NCBI GenBank assembly: GCA_947034895.1 | Contig: OX344762.1 | Span: forward strand, 49,579,087 to 49,643,086 | Direction: 5' to 3' | Length of the DNA: 64,000 bases | DNA from: Rhytidiadelphus loreus | Taxonomy: Eukaryota; Streptophyta; Bryopsida; Hypnales; Hylocomiaceae | Shown here: positions 26,074-38,757 of the stretch, one piece after another | How positions within the stretch are numbered: the stretch's first letter is position 1 | Layout: each line of letters starts with the position of its first letter | The notes under the pieces: model-generated | Seen by the model: the letters and a program-made list of their open reading frames with translations, nothing else | What the model was told of the DNA's origin: nothing | Databases searched by the model: none | Translations under genes and position numbers: made by a program

Positions 26074-29000
26074 TCACGGGTCCACCTCGTTTGACCTATT
26101 CAAATTCTCCAGGGCAACTTCTCTGCTTTTCTTAGGAATAGTACGTGATTTTGGGTTAACTTTCTTGGACCAATTTGCATACACTGCACAAGATGCGTCC
26201 ACCCAAGTGGGAGGCTTGTTTTCAACAACCCATTTCCCGTACCAACAATTTTGGTATATCAATACCATCGTACTTTCGGAATTATCTGGTCTCCAATATT
26301 GGAGCATGAACTTTCCGTGGTTCTCATGCCCTGCCTCTCTACAAACGTCGAACAGTGCTCTTCCTTGCCAGACAGCACAGATTGAGGGGTCATCAGGTCT
26401 GAGCAGAACCCATGAACCTGGGCGAATATCAACCCAAGGATTGAAGCTTTCCCTTGGCGCCTCATTTGCGGGTCCGCAATAAGGTTCAAATTCCTCTTCC
26501 TCAGGAATGATGTCGATCGGGTTCATCGTCGGCCCCTGGCAAGATGCTTCTTGCACCCTCCAATCGTACTTTGGCCAGAAGCCTTCAACCAATTCCGAAG
26601 GACAGTCGGGAAAGGGCTCCTTGAGCTGAAGCAGCACATGTTTCCAGTACTCAATGTATGGAGCAAAGGCGGCCGCAAATCCCTCGCATTTGGACATTCG
26701 GTTTTCCCAGTACTCAATGTACTTCTCAATTCCTAACAGAATCAAACCCTTGCTTAAGGTCGCTTTTCGTGCCGCTTCCATTGCTTTTTCTTGATTTCCC
26801 GTGGCTTCCGGAACTTCGTTGCCCCACATGGGCTTGAAAGGAACAGGTTTAGGGCAACCCCGAGGGAGCTTCGGACAACCCATGCGGTCTTTCTTCCACA
26901 GACATCAAGAAGGTCTATCAGATGGTAGCCACTGTGAATCAACTGCGGACTTCTTATACTTCATGACGGGGACCCCATCACTATCCACGTAGAACCGAAA
27001 GAGGTGCATTTCTTCCAAACCAATGAGTTTACCTGTGCCACTACATAGGTACCCCTTGACAAACGACTTAAAATCCGCCACCTCTTGGATGAATTCCAGC
27101 ATGAATGACAATTCCTGGGACTCCATGAAAGCTTTCATGAGGTCCGCGACAACAAACGTATTCTTGCTCTTTAAAGCCTTGGAGAGGTGGCTGAAATACG
27201 CATCAATGTCCTCGTGAGTATGTCCGACTAGTAGAAAACTGACCTGAATTTCCTTAAAGACTCCTCGCGCAGTAAGCAAAGACAAGAAAGCCATGAGATA
27301 CTGGTTCTTGTTATCTTTGGCGGAGTTGTCAAGCTGAAGATAGAGTTTCTTAGGAAGGGGGCGAGATCCACGTCGACCTTCCTCTGGAATGAATTTCAAG
27401 GCGTCCATACACCTAGATTTCCCTCTAAGTAACGCGTCGAACATTGCATTTGCAGGCGGATAGGGGAAGAGGTCGCCCGTCTCCCGAATTGGTGGACCTT
27501 CAAGTCGCCGAAACAGTCTAGCCAAAGATGAAATGGTGAAGTTTGAGTCGCCCGGCCAGCACACTGGTCCATAATGGGCATATGCACCGTTGGCATGACC
27601 ATGAGCCACCATTCCAGTGACACTCATGGGAAGCTGACCCAAACCTTGTGTGGCCTTTGTCGTCACCCACATTCTTGGGAGAGCCGTCTTCCTTGTATCC
27701 ATCTTGTCATGAATAATGCATAATATCTCCTGAGGGTTCCTTTTGGATTCTTCACGCCACGAGGCATATAGACGACGACAAGATGCTTGATGATTAAGAT
27801 GTTCAGTTCGTTGCTTCATGAACTCCACGGAGTCCGAGCTTCCTTTTGCTGATTTCAGAATGAACTGTTGTAGTTCATCGCACTTCGTATACTTCGCAAA
27901 AGAGCTCCCAACAGGCTTAATCGAGACGTTGTTGAAGTGCTCTTTCTTTATTCTACTAATAGTAGCTTGGCTCACTGGAGGAAGGCCATACTCCACATTC
28001 AGCTGCAAGTTCGAGAAAACAGAAGCCTAAGCGTTGAAGGCAGTGACAGTTTTAAAATGAAACCAGCAGACTTAGCAATCACAACTGAAATAGTGAAGAC
28101 AAGTGATTACGACGAGAATCATCGGGAAAAGTCCCGTTGAGAAGTCAAACCAAATCAAGTAGCAGAAGAGATCTGTATTGGGAGATGTCCCACAAAGAGG
28201 ACAAATGAACTGCAGTCCCTATACAGATACTCATCGGGGGTTCATCGAAGTACCTCATTGGCGTCAGCATGAACGCGCTTCCAGTTGTTCCCAGCAGGGA
28301 GAAACTTCCGTGTGTCGACTCTCCCATTTCCAATGCAGCGCATTTGGTGCGGCATTTGGTCAGCAGTGTTGTCGATGATAGCTTTCATTGTACCCGTGGC
28401 CTGTACAGTTCGAAGTCGAGGGCGCTTGATTCCTTTGTTTCCGTGCGTGGAAGAAACAACACCCAATTTGTACTTGTCAATGTAATTGTGGTAGGTGGAC
28501 TTCGGGATTCCGTGAATTATGTACCACGCTGTGCCACAAACATCCACTCCTTCCAACGTAATGTACTTCCGCTTCCGTGTCCACTCCATAGTGTGCAATT
28601 GTCCACCAATGGCGATTCCATACTCTCGACGTTCTTCAAAAGACTTCGAAAAAAACCTCTGCCTGACCTTCAGCGTTTTTTCACAGGGAAAAAATTGGCA
28701 ACACACATTTTCACAGCACTTCTCCGAACTGACTTTTTGAATTTCAGAGTCTGTCGTTCTGCGTATGAACTGTGTCTCCTTCTGACACAAGGAGGGTTGA
28801 TGAACAATAAAGCGATAGGGCGCCTTCTCTCTTCCACCCAGATAGGCTAGAGGATCTTGTACATCAGGGAAGGCGGCGAAGTGATCCAATGTATCCTTTA
28901 GACACCGACCACCAAGGAACCAGCAGTCCGAAAGGAGCCACCGATCATGGGTCATGATCGCGTCTGGATTACCCACAAAAACGTCAAGCACTGTCACACC

Positions 29001-29564
29001 TACGTGGTCGTCACCAAGGGTAGAACTCTGAAAGTAATCGTCCGCCCTCCAACAACTTATTCGCCCAGATGACATAAGCACACCAAGGGAATCCAGTCGA
29101 TGCACCTCTCGGCCGGTCCACTCTTCCTGACGAATAAATGGGCTTCCGTCCACATGGGGATCCGTACTAAATTTGACAATGTCGGCGGCCCTCCACAGCA
29201 CTGTCCGATTTAGAACATCCATTAGCGTCCGAACACCTCTCTGGCAAGGAGTGATTCTTAGGCGCTCAGCTTCAACGACGATCGATGAAGGCCGTAGGAG
29301 AATAAATATCCACGGCTCCAACGGGATCGGCACACCAAGCCACTCACCCTGCGGTCGAGTCTCCACAACAGACCCCAGTCCAACTTCGCCGAATCCCGGA
29401 AGATAAAGCTTGACTATGTCACCATTATTGAATGGTGTAGTCCCTGCACAAGATTCTTGAGAGTCAGACTCCCCGGTATATTCGCCAACGTATGGGGTGA
29501 TGGCATCATTGAAAGATTCGGAGGCCGAATCCATTGTCTCCGATTCATTGACTCCAAAAAACAT
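26074..29564 (-). pseudogene. DUF7869-like transposase candidate, one in-frame stop
   Basis: Two exons are seen: 29564-28254 and 28002-26074, with a phase-0 GT-AG intron (28253-28003). The first exon ends in a Cys cluster (SSEKCCENVCCQFFPC, about 28685-28720) followed by an arginine-rich, winged-helix-like stretch and VCGTAWYIIHGIP. The second exon carries IIHDKMDTRKTALP (Asp codon about 27706), LYLQLDNSAKDNKNQ (about 27330) and FLLVGHTHEDIDAYF (about 27220). From memory this set matches the DUF7869 group of transposon-associated proteins and suggests an RNase-H-like active site. An in-frame TGA (26907-26905) interrupts the frame; CGA would restore it. The start is the Met at 29564; a splice acceptor near 29594 could join a further upstream exon. 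Its role as transposase is inferred. Confidence 0.75.
28003..28253 (-). repeat. Intron of the DUF7869-like gene with palindrome copies
   Basis: This 251-bp intron has donor AATGAG/GTACTT and acceptor CTTGCAG. It holds the palindrome at 28120-28139 (CATCGGGAAAAGTCCCGTTG), a weaker one at 28177-28194 and a half-site at 28232-28246. Confidence 0.7.
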
Positions 29565-29819
29565 ATTGCGAAGAAAGGTAATGAATATTGAACCTGCCAA
29601 AGAAAAGAGTCCATGTTAGTCCGCACAATAGCAGGAAAGACAACATTGTGTAAACATTGGTGGATAAACGACGTGCATGGATACCATGTGACCCATTACC
29701 AGAGAAAGAGAAGAACGAAGAAGAAACAGAAATGGAAAGGACAGCCCCAACATAGGTAACAACAGAAGTTTCCCATTAGGATTGTGGACATATGCTTGAC
29801 ATCAGGTCAATTGCAGGTG

Positions 29820-30011
29820 GTAACAACGGGAGGTCTCCCGCTGGTAAGAACAGGAGATCTACCTCTGGAAACAACGGGATATCTCCCGCTGGTTAGAGCG
29901 GGACTCCTCCCTCTACAAACAACGGGAGATCTCCCGCTGGTTAGAACGGGACATCTCCGGATGAAAACAATGGGACGTCTACCGATCGTTAGAACGGGAC
30001 ATCTCTCATGG
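29820..30011. repeat. Palindrome array, 24-bp period
   Basis: Eight head-to-tail 24-bp units, each (G/A)NNAGAACGGGANNTCTCCCG(C/A)TG-like. Units alternate between a GTTAGAAC-type and a GAAACAAC-type start, giving a 48-bp higher-order repeat. The palindrome fills most of each unit. The array lies about 250 bp upstream of the start of the minus-strand DUF7869-like gene. Both strands are open across it because 24 is a multiple of three; I do not regard these frames as genes. Confidence 0.9.
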
Positions 30012-31320
30012 AGAGTTCTTGACAGCTGGATATCTCCCGATGTTTCGAACGACAGATCCGTCGATAGAAGTAAGAGGACATCATCTACTGTCGCGGATTC
30101 AGGGATCCAGAATATAACATTCACTACGTACGAAAGTCAATACACGTAGTATACGGCCGTATAATGTACGATACGGCGACGACTGCACCACTGCGGCATA
30201 CGACTTCGTTGCTTTGTCCAGTGGCGCAGTGAACAATTACGGTCTCCACTGAAGAGAACATATTTATGGACGGCCTTTGCAACTGGGATGCACACTGACG
30301 TTTACAGTAGTACCCTCAACACAAGAAAACTTATATGGGCACATTTCATACTAGTTCAGCATTGCATGCAAGAATCCTCCTTCACCAACTAGCACTCACA
30401 CGTTACTCAACTGATGTTTCAGTATCAGACTAACAACTTCTTAAGGGAGGACAATCAGATGATTAGAGAAAGTGACCTTCCGCTCGTTCGTCACGGCTAG
30501 ATTCAATTGACCTGTCATTGCTCCTCTGAACATTCTATAATCTAATGGAAATACTGAATTGTCCGTGAAAGCCTGTACCTCTAGCGAATAGGATTGGAAC
30601 AAATCATACTTGGAGAGAAAATCAAGAACTATGACGGATCTTCAAGCGCCTCACATTCCACGGGCGCTAGCAACGACCGACGCGACGGTATCCACACTCG
30701 ATCGCCATTGCTCGGCTCGTTCACGTTTGCTCCAAAAGAAGAAGCAACGTCGAGCGGGGGATTGCAAAAATACATTGGGTTGGATTCTGGAGCTCTCGTT
30801 TCCCGCCTTGATTTGGAAAGGATCTACCGGTCCAACATTTTGACTTCCACGTGCGCTCTTCAAGGTCATGCAGCACTGATGAGCCCAGGTAGGATCTTAA
30901 GATGCAGTCTTGTTTGGGAATGTTGACTGCATTCTTGGACAGTGCGCTTCACTGACTGCTGAAATGCCGCGCATGAATTACCTTGCTAGAAATTCGAGCC
31001 CTTTCTAGAACTTCATGGGGGTACGTGCAGCCTTTGAATTCGACTGTCATTGAGATTCTTCAAACCCGCAGCATTCACTGCGGCTATCAACGGTTAGTTC
31101 CAGCTCCAACCTCGGCATTTCTCGGGTTCTTTATTCAGCATTGAACACTTGTGCATTCACTCGTCTGTTAGTGCATGCGGTCTACTCTTCTTCTTTTATT
31201 GTGGACACAAATTAAACGGAATTTCATTACTAACACAGGAAAAATTTAAAAGGCACAAGTTGCCTATTAAAGAGAGCGGTTTGCTTTGGGTCAATCTTCA
31301 GGGTTCAGGATTCAGGTTCA
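30012..31320. other. Element interior, no confirmed gene
   Basis: One degenerate palindrome copy follows the 24-bp array at about 30030-30045, and the motif then disappears. An open frame at 30594-30926 (plus) ends near a plausible donor at 30888 (CCCAG/GTAGG) and may be an isolated exon, but it has no motif I recognise. Confidence 0.4.
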
Positions 31321-31321
31321 A

Positions 31322-31350
31322 CAGTCTAGGGTTTAGGGTTTAGGGTTTAG
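31322..31350 (+). repeat. Short interstitial TTTAGGG stretch
   Basis: About three perfect copies of TTTAGGG, the usual plant telomere unit, followed to about 31390 by degenerate TTAGGCT variants. It is too short to be a telomere. Confidence 0.8.
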
Positions 31351-34300
31351 GCTTAGGCTTTTAGGCTTTAGGCTTTAGACTTCAAGGTTTAGGTTCCACG
31401 GTTTTAGTAAACCCGTGTGGGTGGGAGCCGCTGGGACCTATTCTAAGATAAGAAGGCAAAAAGGCAAAAAGGCAAAAAGAAGGGGAGGGGGAGGAAAATA
31501 GAAAAAAGGAGGGGGAGAGGAAAAAGAAAAAGGAAAAAAACATAAAAATAATTGTGCTTTTAAATCAATTAACAATTAAAAACAACATTCTAACATCAAT
31601 ACCTTAAAGAAGTTAGAGAGTTTGACCTCATCATTCATTATCAATCACAAATGTAGAGGCTTTGCTCGCTTCATTTAGTTAAGTGTGCAAAGTAAAAGTT
31701 GAATAAAAGTAAAAATAAAAATACTATGGTAATATTTGTTCTAATTTCTTTTGTATGTAACATTGAGATATCCCTGGTTGTGTGTTCATTGATCATTCTC
31801 TTTATACCATTGGAGAGTTTGACTTAATGAGGGTTGAATGTACTAGTAAAGTTGTATCATTGCTAACCTTCTAGATGTATGATGGATTTGTAAGAAATTT
31901 TTAAGACTATAAAATTAATGGAATTAAATTATGAAAAATAGAGTATAGGAGTTTTTGATGTCATTCTTGGCATTGGCAGAAAAGCTTTCAATGAGTACAA
32001 ATACACCAAAGTTGTTTTGCACTTTTGGTTCTTAAGTGTGAATTCAAAGTTAAAGGGTTCCAATTGAATTTTGTTTTTATAAATTTAATTTAATTATGGA
32101 TAAATTATTCTAAAAATCTAAAATTATAAGAATACGTAGAGAAATCACATAAAACACTTGAACAAGTTAGTACAATGCCACACAAGTTGTTTATAAGTCA
32201 AACTTTGAAAAATTACATTGATCTTAAATTAAAAGAAGATTATAAGAAAAATTTATTTGTATAATAATAATAAGAAAAGTCTTAAATTCAATTCATAAAT
32301 CAATTAAAATTTCTGTAAATAATTAAATAAATCCTTAATAGAATTTAAAAATAAAAAATAAAAATTTCTAAAACAATGTTCAAATGAATGCATCGTAAAA
32401 TAATATTATTTGCAGTTTAACAGTCAATGTTCTTCTATTATTATTTAATTAGAGTACTTTCAAATTAAGATAATAAAAACAGTAATAAAATTATTAAGCA
32501 TTGTTGAAGGAAAAACAAATCAATAATGATAAATTGATTAAAAATTCAATATAGTGAATGAAATTATGTAAAAAGAAGTGAAAATAAATGAAATCGTATA
32601 GTGAAGTGAAGGAAATGTAAAATGATTGCAATAAAAGTTGTCATTTTATTTTTACAAAATAAAATATGTGATTGTTCAAATAGGAGCATACATAAATGAA
32701 AATTATTGCTTTGTGAAAGCATCAATAATTATGATTGACAGATAAATTTTCTAAATCATCATAGTTTTATGTGATTGGTAAATCATTCTATATATTAATT
32801 CTGTCATGTCCTAAACTACGTTTTTTAATAACATGGCAATTTGGGGCAACTCACTACACCTACTGTTTTAACAACATTACACCCATTGAGATGTTCAATT
32901 ATTTTTCAATTCCATATTAACTACATTGTTAACAATCATTCTAGTATTTTGAATCATTCTTTACATTTGTCTAGTTACTATTTTTTTCCTATTCGTTGTA
33001 CAATTTCAAATGATCTGTTTTTTTTGAAGCATGTACTAGACAACTTGTCTAGAAGAATGAATCCAATGAAGAACCACCATTTTGGACATTTTTTCATACA
33101 AACATGACCTTGTGAAGTGCAGCTACCCTATTTTTAGTAGGGCCAAATTTGTTTTTTTGTCATTTCAAATGTTGATATCTTGTAATCTACATTGTGGAAA
33201 TTTCTGAAAATTTTTCCTCATCTTCTGAAACCAACATAGTAAAAGATCCTATGGTTACAAGTGTTTGAATTATTTTTCTCTTCTAAATTTGATACTTGTA
33301 CTAGAAATGGCAGTTTTGGAGTAGTTTTGGTGAAAACATATTAAAAAAACTGTAGGAAATAAAATGAGTGGATATGAAGGAATCTCATGTGAATTAAAAG
33401 AATCTTCATCAAAATTGTGCTCTCGTAAAAAAGGAATCTCATGGTTGAATCGTAAAAAAGTAATCTGATGATTACTGAGCTTATTACTGTGCAAATTGAG
33501 CTGATTACTGTGCCCGCAAGTAGACCATCCAGGACTCAGTCTTCAATAAGCTTATTGTTCATCACTTTAAAGTATTGGCCTACTTTGACCTATCTGAGAG
33601 TGAGACCCCACGGGGTAGGAGGGACATCCCTTTATAGTGCCTTCCCTATCAATAAAGTAAAAATCAGAAACTTTGCAAGACTACCAATATCTAAACTAAA
33701 ATGAACATGTAAGACAACTCCAAACACGTCACTTAGATCAAATAATTAGCCATCATAAGCTACAACTCATCATAACTTGTAAATAAACTATGCAGAGTCG
33801 TGTCTGAAACTCCGAGATCACATAGATCACATCACAGTCACTATATGATAGAGTTACCAAAATATCTCTGTCAATGTAGTCATACTAAAAATTCTAAATC
33901 TTGCCAATAGATTTGATGTGGCCGCGATTGTGCCACATCAATTGGTATTAATTAATTATGCATTGTAGGCGTTGCACCAACCAAGACGGCTTCACCAAAG
34001 CAATTTGGTGTGGAAAAAGAAAATATATTTTTTTGTTGAATGATGGTTGAAAAAAAAAAATTCTAAAAAAATAGGATGTGGGAAGGCCCAAAAACATTCT
34101 TTGCCATGTCATACGAACAAGTATTGGGATAATACATCAATAATTGACAAGTCAATTGATTTCTACACATATTTCTTCTGTGCTTATTCATCTATAATTA
34201 CCCATTTAATAAAAGCTTCATTTATAGAATTTCAATTCCAATAATCTTAGATAATCCATAGTCCATAATGAACATTGCATGTACAACTAGATGAAGAAAA

Positions 34301-34510
34301 TATGATCTCTCTACATATATAGACAAGTATTGTCTGCCTACGGAAGACATTTTCAATTACAAAGAATGTCCATTATCCGTGGATAAGCCCATGTTGATTA
34401 GTTTAATTGGAGTTGTAGCTTTTTGGTGTCCCCACTTTCATCACACGCATATGAATGCACATGAAATTAGGCTTAATTGAATGGATACTAGTTGAATGTT
34501 TAGGGTTTCA
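31351..34510. other. AT-rich, motif-free interior of the large element
   Basis: No gene and no palindrome copies. Composition resembles the surrounding genome more than the gene-bearing parts of the element, so it may be later inserted DNA. A purine-rich patch with repeated GGCAAAAA lies at 31458-31540. Confidence 0.5.
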
Positions 34511-35179
34511 TTATACATTAGATGGTTTTTGAGGCCTCTAAGAGACTGCGGGTTCCCCTGCTGCGAGAACGCAGGGAACAGGACAGCTGGCTCGCTACCT
34601 CAACATCCGGCATGGTCGAGAGGCGACCAGGTCATTTCCGGAATTTTTTTTATTTTTTATTTTTTATTTTTTATTTTTATTTTTATTTTCTACTTCTTTT
34701 ACCATTTGAAGAATTAAATTTCTTTTTTAATTAATTAATTAATTAATTTTTTCGACAGTCAGTTGTCCTTCACTGTGGGGAACAGTGAAGGGGAACAACC
34801 TTGAAACGGGCTCTCCCAGGCCTCAAAAAAAATGTAATGCTTTATTCATCCACCTCACTTATCCTGCTGCGAGAACGCAGCGAACAAGACAGTTGGCCTA
34901 CCACCTCAACGTCCTGCATAGTGAGAGAGGCGACCAGGTCATTTCCGGAATTTTTTTTGTTTTTTATTTTTTATTTTTTATTTTTATTTTTATTTTCTAC
35001 TTCTTTTACCAGTGGAAGAATTATATTTTTATTTTTTTTTATTTTTTTTATTTTTTTATTTTTTTTTCAACAGTCAATTGTCCTTCACTATAGAGAACAG
35101 TGAAGGGGAACAACCTTGAAACGGGCTCTCCGAGGCCTCAAGAAACATGTAAAGCTTTATTCATCCACCTTGCTTATCC
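34511..35179 (+). mobile_element. Non-autonomous inverted-repeat element with internal duplication
   Basis: The element starts near ACATTAGATGG then GAGGCCTCTAAGAGAC, and ends with GGGCTCTCCCAGGCCTC then an A-run and ATGTAATGC, an imperfect inverted match. A segment of about 306 bp is repeated in tandem (34557-34862 and 34863-35179): each unit has CTGCTGCGAGAACGCAG, GCGACCAGGTCATTTCCGG, a T-rich tract, CCTTCACT and GGGGAACAACCTTGAAACGG. Related single copies lie at 52522-52793 and, more weakly, at 62994-63305. No coding capacity. Confidence 0.75.
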
Positions 35180-35582
35180 ATTGCCATCTTCTCCTTATAA
35201 AGAATATAGCTAACAAATAAATGCATGGACAAAATGTAGGCTTAGTTTTCAAAAAAATAAAGAATGAATGCTTGTATTTTGGCCTCAGTCTTCCAATAGG
35301 AGATATACTTCATGTAATTATGTTCTTCTTCCCATCCTCAATATTTTTTTTTTATTTGTATATTTTAGCCTACCCCTCATTTTGTTTTTCACCATTCAAT
35401 TTTTGTTTTGACATTGTATTTCATTTTTCACATCCTTTATTTTTTTCCTCTCTCTCTATTATTTTATGTCGAACCTTTAAAATATACATTGAAGTCCTCA
35501 TTTTTCTCACGTACCCTATATTTTTCATTTTCATATTTTCCATCCTTTACATTTATTGACACCTTGCAATTATTTTCCACAC
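35180..35582. other. AT-rich DNA between repeats
   Basis: T-rich sequence with TTTTCA-type runs; the open frames are low-complexity artefacts. Confidence 0.5.
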
Positions 35583-35662
35583 CAACGGGAGGTCTCTCAA
35601 TGAAGTCTCCCTGGCCAAAGTCAATAATTCCTCAGAAAGTCCAGAAGTAGTTAAATATGGCA
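35583..35662 (+). repeat. Orphan right-type terminus of the large-element family
   Basis: This 80-bp stretch aligns with the true right end (46742-46821) over its whole length. It starts with CAACGGGAGGTCTCTCAATG, continues AAGTCTCCCT, and ends GTAGTTAAATATGGCA. It shows that the family has at least a second right end, so the 21.85-kb unit may contain a nested or fused element. Confidence 0.8.
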
Positions 35663-36050
35663 TACACCCTACATTAGTTTCAATCCCTTATATTTTCCCA
35701 CCTTCTACAATTTTCGTAAACGCTTTATATTTTTTTCCAACTTAGATGACGTGTGTTGGCCTCCAAATCCTATTCAATAGATCACCCTTGAATTTAATAA
35801 TTATTTTTATAAGTTCTATACTTTATTTTGTAGCCCAATTTATTTTAAGTCACTACTTTATACAATATTTTAAGAGAAGTGAGAATCTATTGTGCTTCTT
35901 TTATCTAGGAAGACATTGGATTCAATCTACTTCTCGAATTTGACGTTTGAGAAGGGTTTCAATTCATATTTGATTGGTGCTTTTCAAAAATAGAAGTACT
36001 AACTTACTTGAGTCTCTTATATTTGTTTCAAATGTCTTTTATAGATAAGA

Positions 36051-36293
36051 TGGCTTATTTAACTATTTTTGGACTTTGCAAAGTCCAAAATTGGTAAAGG
36101 GACATCTAAGACAATTGTAGACTTTGACTTTAGTCTATAGATTTTAAGAATCTAGAAATGATATAGATTTTGGACTAGGTGGTTTGAAAAATGTACAACA
36201 AGTTTAGATTTTAGATATCTATGACATTGGGAGATCCCCCAATGTACAAAGTCCAGAATTCCCTTAAAAGTCCAAGAGTAGTTAAATATTACC
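36051..36293 (+). mobile_element. Small (243-bp) deletion derivative of the large-element family
   Basis: The left edge (TGGCTTATTTAACTATTTTT, then GGACTTT and GCAAAGTCC) and the right edge (AGTCCAAGAGTAGTTAAATA, then TTACC) are diverged versions of the large element's ends. The interior contains one palindrome, CATTGGGAGATCCCCCAATG, at about 36220. It looks like a miniature, non-autonomous member. I see no clear target duplication. Confidence 0.7.
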
Positions 36294-38480
36294 TCTGAGG
36301 TGACATTCACATTCATTCAATGATTTTATTTATATCATAATTGTATTGTACATAATCATGAGCCCTTATATTAATGAAAGCAATATATTTAGCAATGATG
36401 AATTGCAGGTATTATTTAGGATGAGTTCCATGTAGGATTTAGGCCTACATTATAGTGCAAAACTAATTGCAAGTATCCACGCACATTTTCTTTTTCCAAA
36501 TTTAGGATACATAAAAAGTCAAGGATGATTGCAACAAATATCCTTGCACATAATTGGAAATAGAAAAATCATCACCATCTATTTTTCTAATCCATTTTTT
36601 TCTCCTGAAAGTAGACTTTAACAAGAGTTTTCCAAAAATACAAAGTGCTAAGAATATAAACAACTTGGCTGCATTTTAATTTAACTCCAAAATAATTGGG
36701 TGCCTTGGGCATTTAGGGGGGAAGGAGTGTGGAATTACAATTCACACACGATCATGACTTAACGGCCCGGAAAAATTGCCCCCTCATTGCCCTAGATAAG
36801 GGTAAATGTAAAAATTGCCCCCTATTTTGTGCCGTACTAATTTTGTATATCTTCACCTCCCACAAATAATTTGGGTCCTTTGATTGCAAATATTAATTCA
36901 AAATTGGCAAATTTTATAATGTGACTGTGGGAAATAAAAATTTCCAGTGTATTTTGCAAAGGTTCAATACGGGGCAATGAGGGGGTCACTTCTCCTTGGC
37001 CATGACTTGACCCCTACTCATTTGAAGTGTAGGTTAATTCACATCAAAAGAATTACCCCCCCTTGCATAGTGAATGGGGATTTAGTTGATGATGGCCATA
37101 ATCATGCGCCATTTGCATAATGATGCCCCCCTCCCGATGCACATGATCATGACCCCTGACGCCTTGTCAGGGCCACCAGCACTGGACCCTTTTCCAAGGA
37201 GTTCCACCTGGCTCTCCCGTTCGTTTGTCTTCCTCCCGTTGCTTCGCGCGCCTGCAGGACTTCTGTTGGGTTCACGCGCTGCATCCACCCCATGCGCCTA
37301 ACTGTTGCTCGTGTATTTCTCCGCTTGGGTTCGCGCGCTTGCGCTTGTATCGATTTTGTGGGGACGTGTGAGAGCAGACGAGTCCGGTTGAAGTGAGAAA
37401 GCACGGGAGTTTGAAGCGCACGTCGTGGAGGCACAAACTAGGAGGCGTTGGGAATTTGAAGCCCAAGAGTTCCAGGCTGCAAGGAGAATTTCGCGACCAG
37501 CGATACCCTGCGCTTCAGATGCGGTAACTTACCCTAGGCTTCAGACGCGGTGAACTGTTGCTGCAAGCGGGCAAGAAGGTTGACAGCAAACTGATCCTCC
37601 GCACGCCCCGGAGGTCCTACCCACGGCACTTCGTGTCCCACACTCGTGCCTCCACTTGAGTCACAGGCAAGCGCTACCTTGTCCGGATTCTGTTGTCTCA
37701 CTGTGATGGAATAGCATGATAGTACATTGTTTATAATTTGTAGTCACTTGCAAAGTAGGTTCTTTGTTAGACTCTTGGCAGTCTCTTAGTACGTAAATGC
37801 TATCATGCTATGTAAGCGCAGTTATGCGTCTTTGTTGTTGCAGTACAAAATCTAGCGCACAGAGTGCAGGCAGGTAGGTCAAAGTCGGAATCCGTTTTGA
37901 GTTCGGTGAGGGCATTTGGAGCCCGTGTGCAGTGAAGCAGGTTTAGGTGAAGCTTTAATAAGCCCGTTCCCGTGAATATTGTCCATCACCGAGTAGGTGT
38001 ATACATTGTGCTGTTTTACTCTACTCACTCAATAGCAATCTCTAAGTGTGTCCTGAAACTGATTTGTATTGTGCAGGAATCAGTGAACAGTCTGATTCAC
38101 AACAAGTTCACAGCAGGGACGAAGGGACCAAGTGTAGCATACTGTGCGCGCAGACGGCAAGAGTCATGGCAACCACCTCGTTAGCAGAGTGGAATATCCC
38201 GTAAGAATCGAGTCCTCTTCGTCAATGTATTTGTGGTTGTTTATAGTTGTAGAGAAAGTGAGTGAAATTGATAGTGTCTTTCCTAACATGAACAATAAAC
38301 AACTTCTAACCGACAGTGATAAAGAAACGCCTGTAGTAGCTAGAAATTGTGTATGATACATAGTGAAATCGGAAGTGCACGCAGAAATGCCAAAATGCCT
38401 TGAAACCTTACAACCAAACATTCCAGTCGCTATTATTATTGGAAGAAATGGCAGTTGCAGACCATAAACCCTAATTTCAT
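36294..38480. other. Element interior upstream of the plus-strand gene
   Basis: AT-rich until about 37.04 kb, then GC-richer to about 38.2 kb. An inverted repeat of TTGCCCCCTCATTGCCC lies at about 36777-36793 and 36968-36985. The GC-richer part may hold upstream exons or the promoter of the plus-strand gene, but I could not define any exon. Confidence 0.4.
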
Positions 38481-38680
38481 GGGCACATCTCCCGATGAAA
38501 AGGTACAATATATTGAAAAAGCACTTCTGCAGAAGTCTATGGAGAGTTCTCCCTTAAGATTCATAGTAAACGAATGTTAAAAGAAAGAGAACGTCTACTG
38601 GAAAACCCTGAACCGACAATCGTCGCAAAATAAAACGAGGAAGCCAGAACAAAACAACGGGATCTCCCGATGAAATTGAC
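38481..38680. repeat. Scattered palindrome copies upstream of the 76-bp array
   Basis: A half-site ACATCTCCCGATG is at about 38483 and a shortened copy CAACGGGATCTCCCGATG at about 38655, where the centre has lost two bases. Confidence 0.65.
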
Positions 38681-38757
38681 TAGTATATCGAGTTTTGGTT
38701 AAGCAGTCGTAGCCATTATAAGAACTCAGGTGTATGTGTTTACATAAAGGACGAACT

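Noticed and set aside
29784..30149. Overlapping open frames on both strands across the 24-bp array (121 and 105 residues)
   Set aside because: The unit length is a multiple of three, so open frames arise automatically. The peptide is just the palindrome translated repeatedly.
30594..30926. 110-residue open frame
   Set aside because: It has a possible donor at its end but no acceptor, homology or link to a neighbouring exon that I could establish.
31322..31390. Telomere
   Set aside because: Only about three perfect TTTAGGG units, followed by degenerate copies and ordinary sequence on both sides.
34496..35103. Open frames with long Phe/Tyr/Ile runs
   Set aside because: They are translations of T-rich tracts in a non-coding mini-element.
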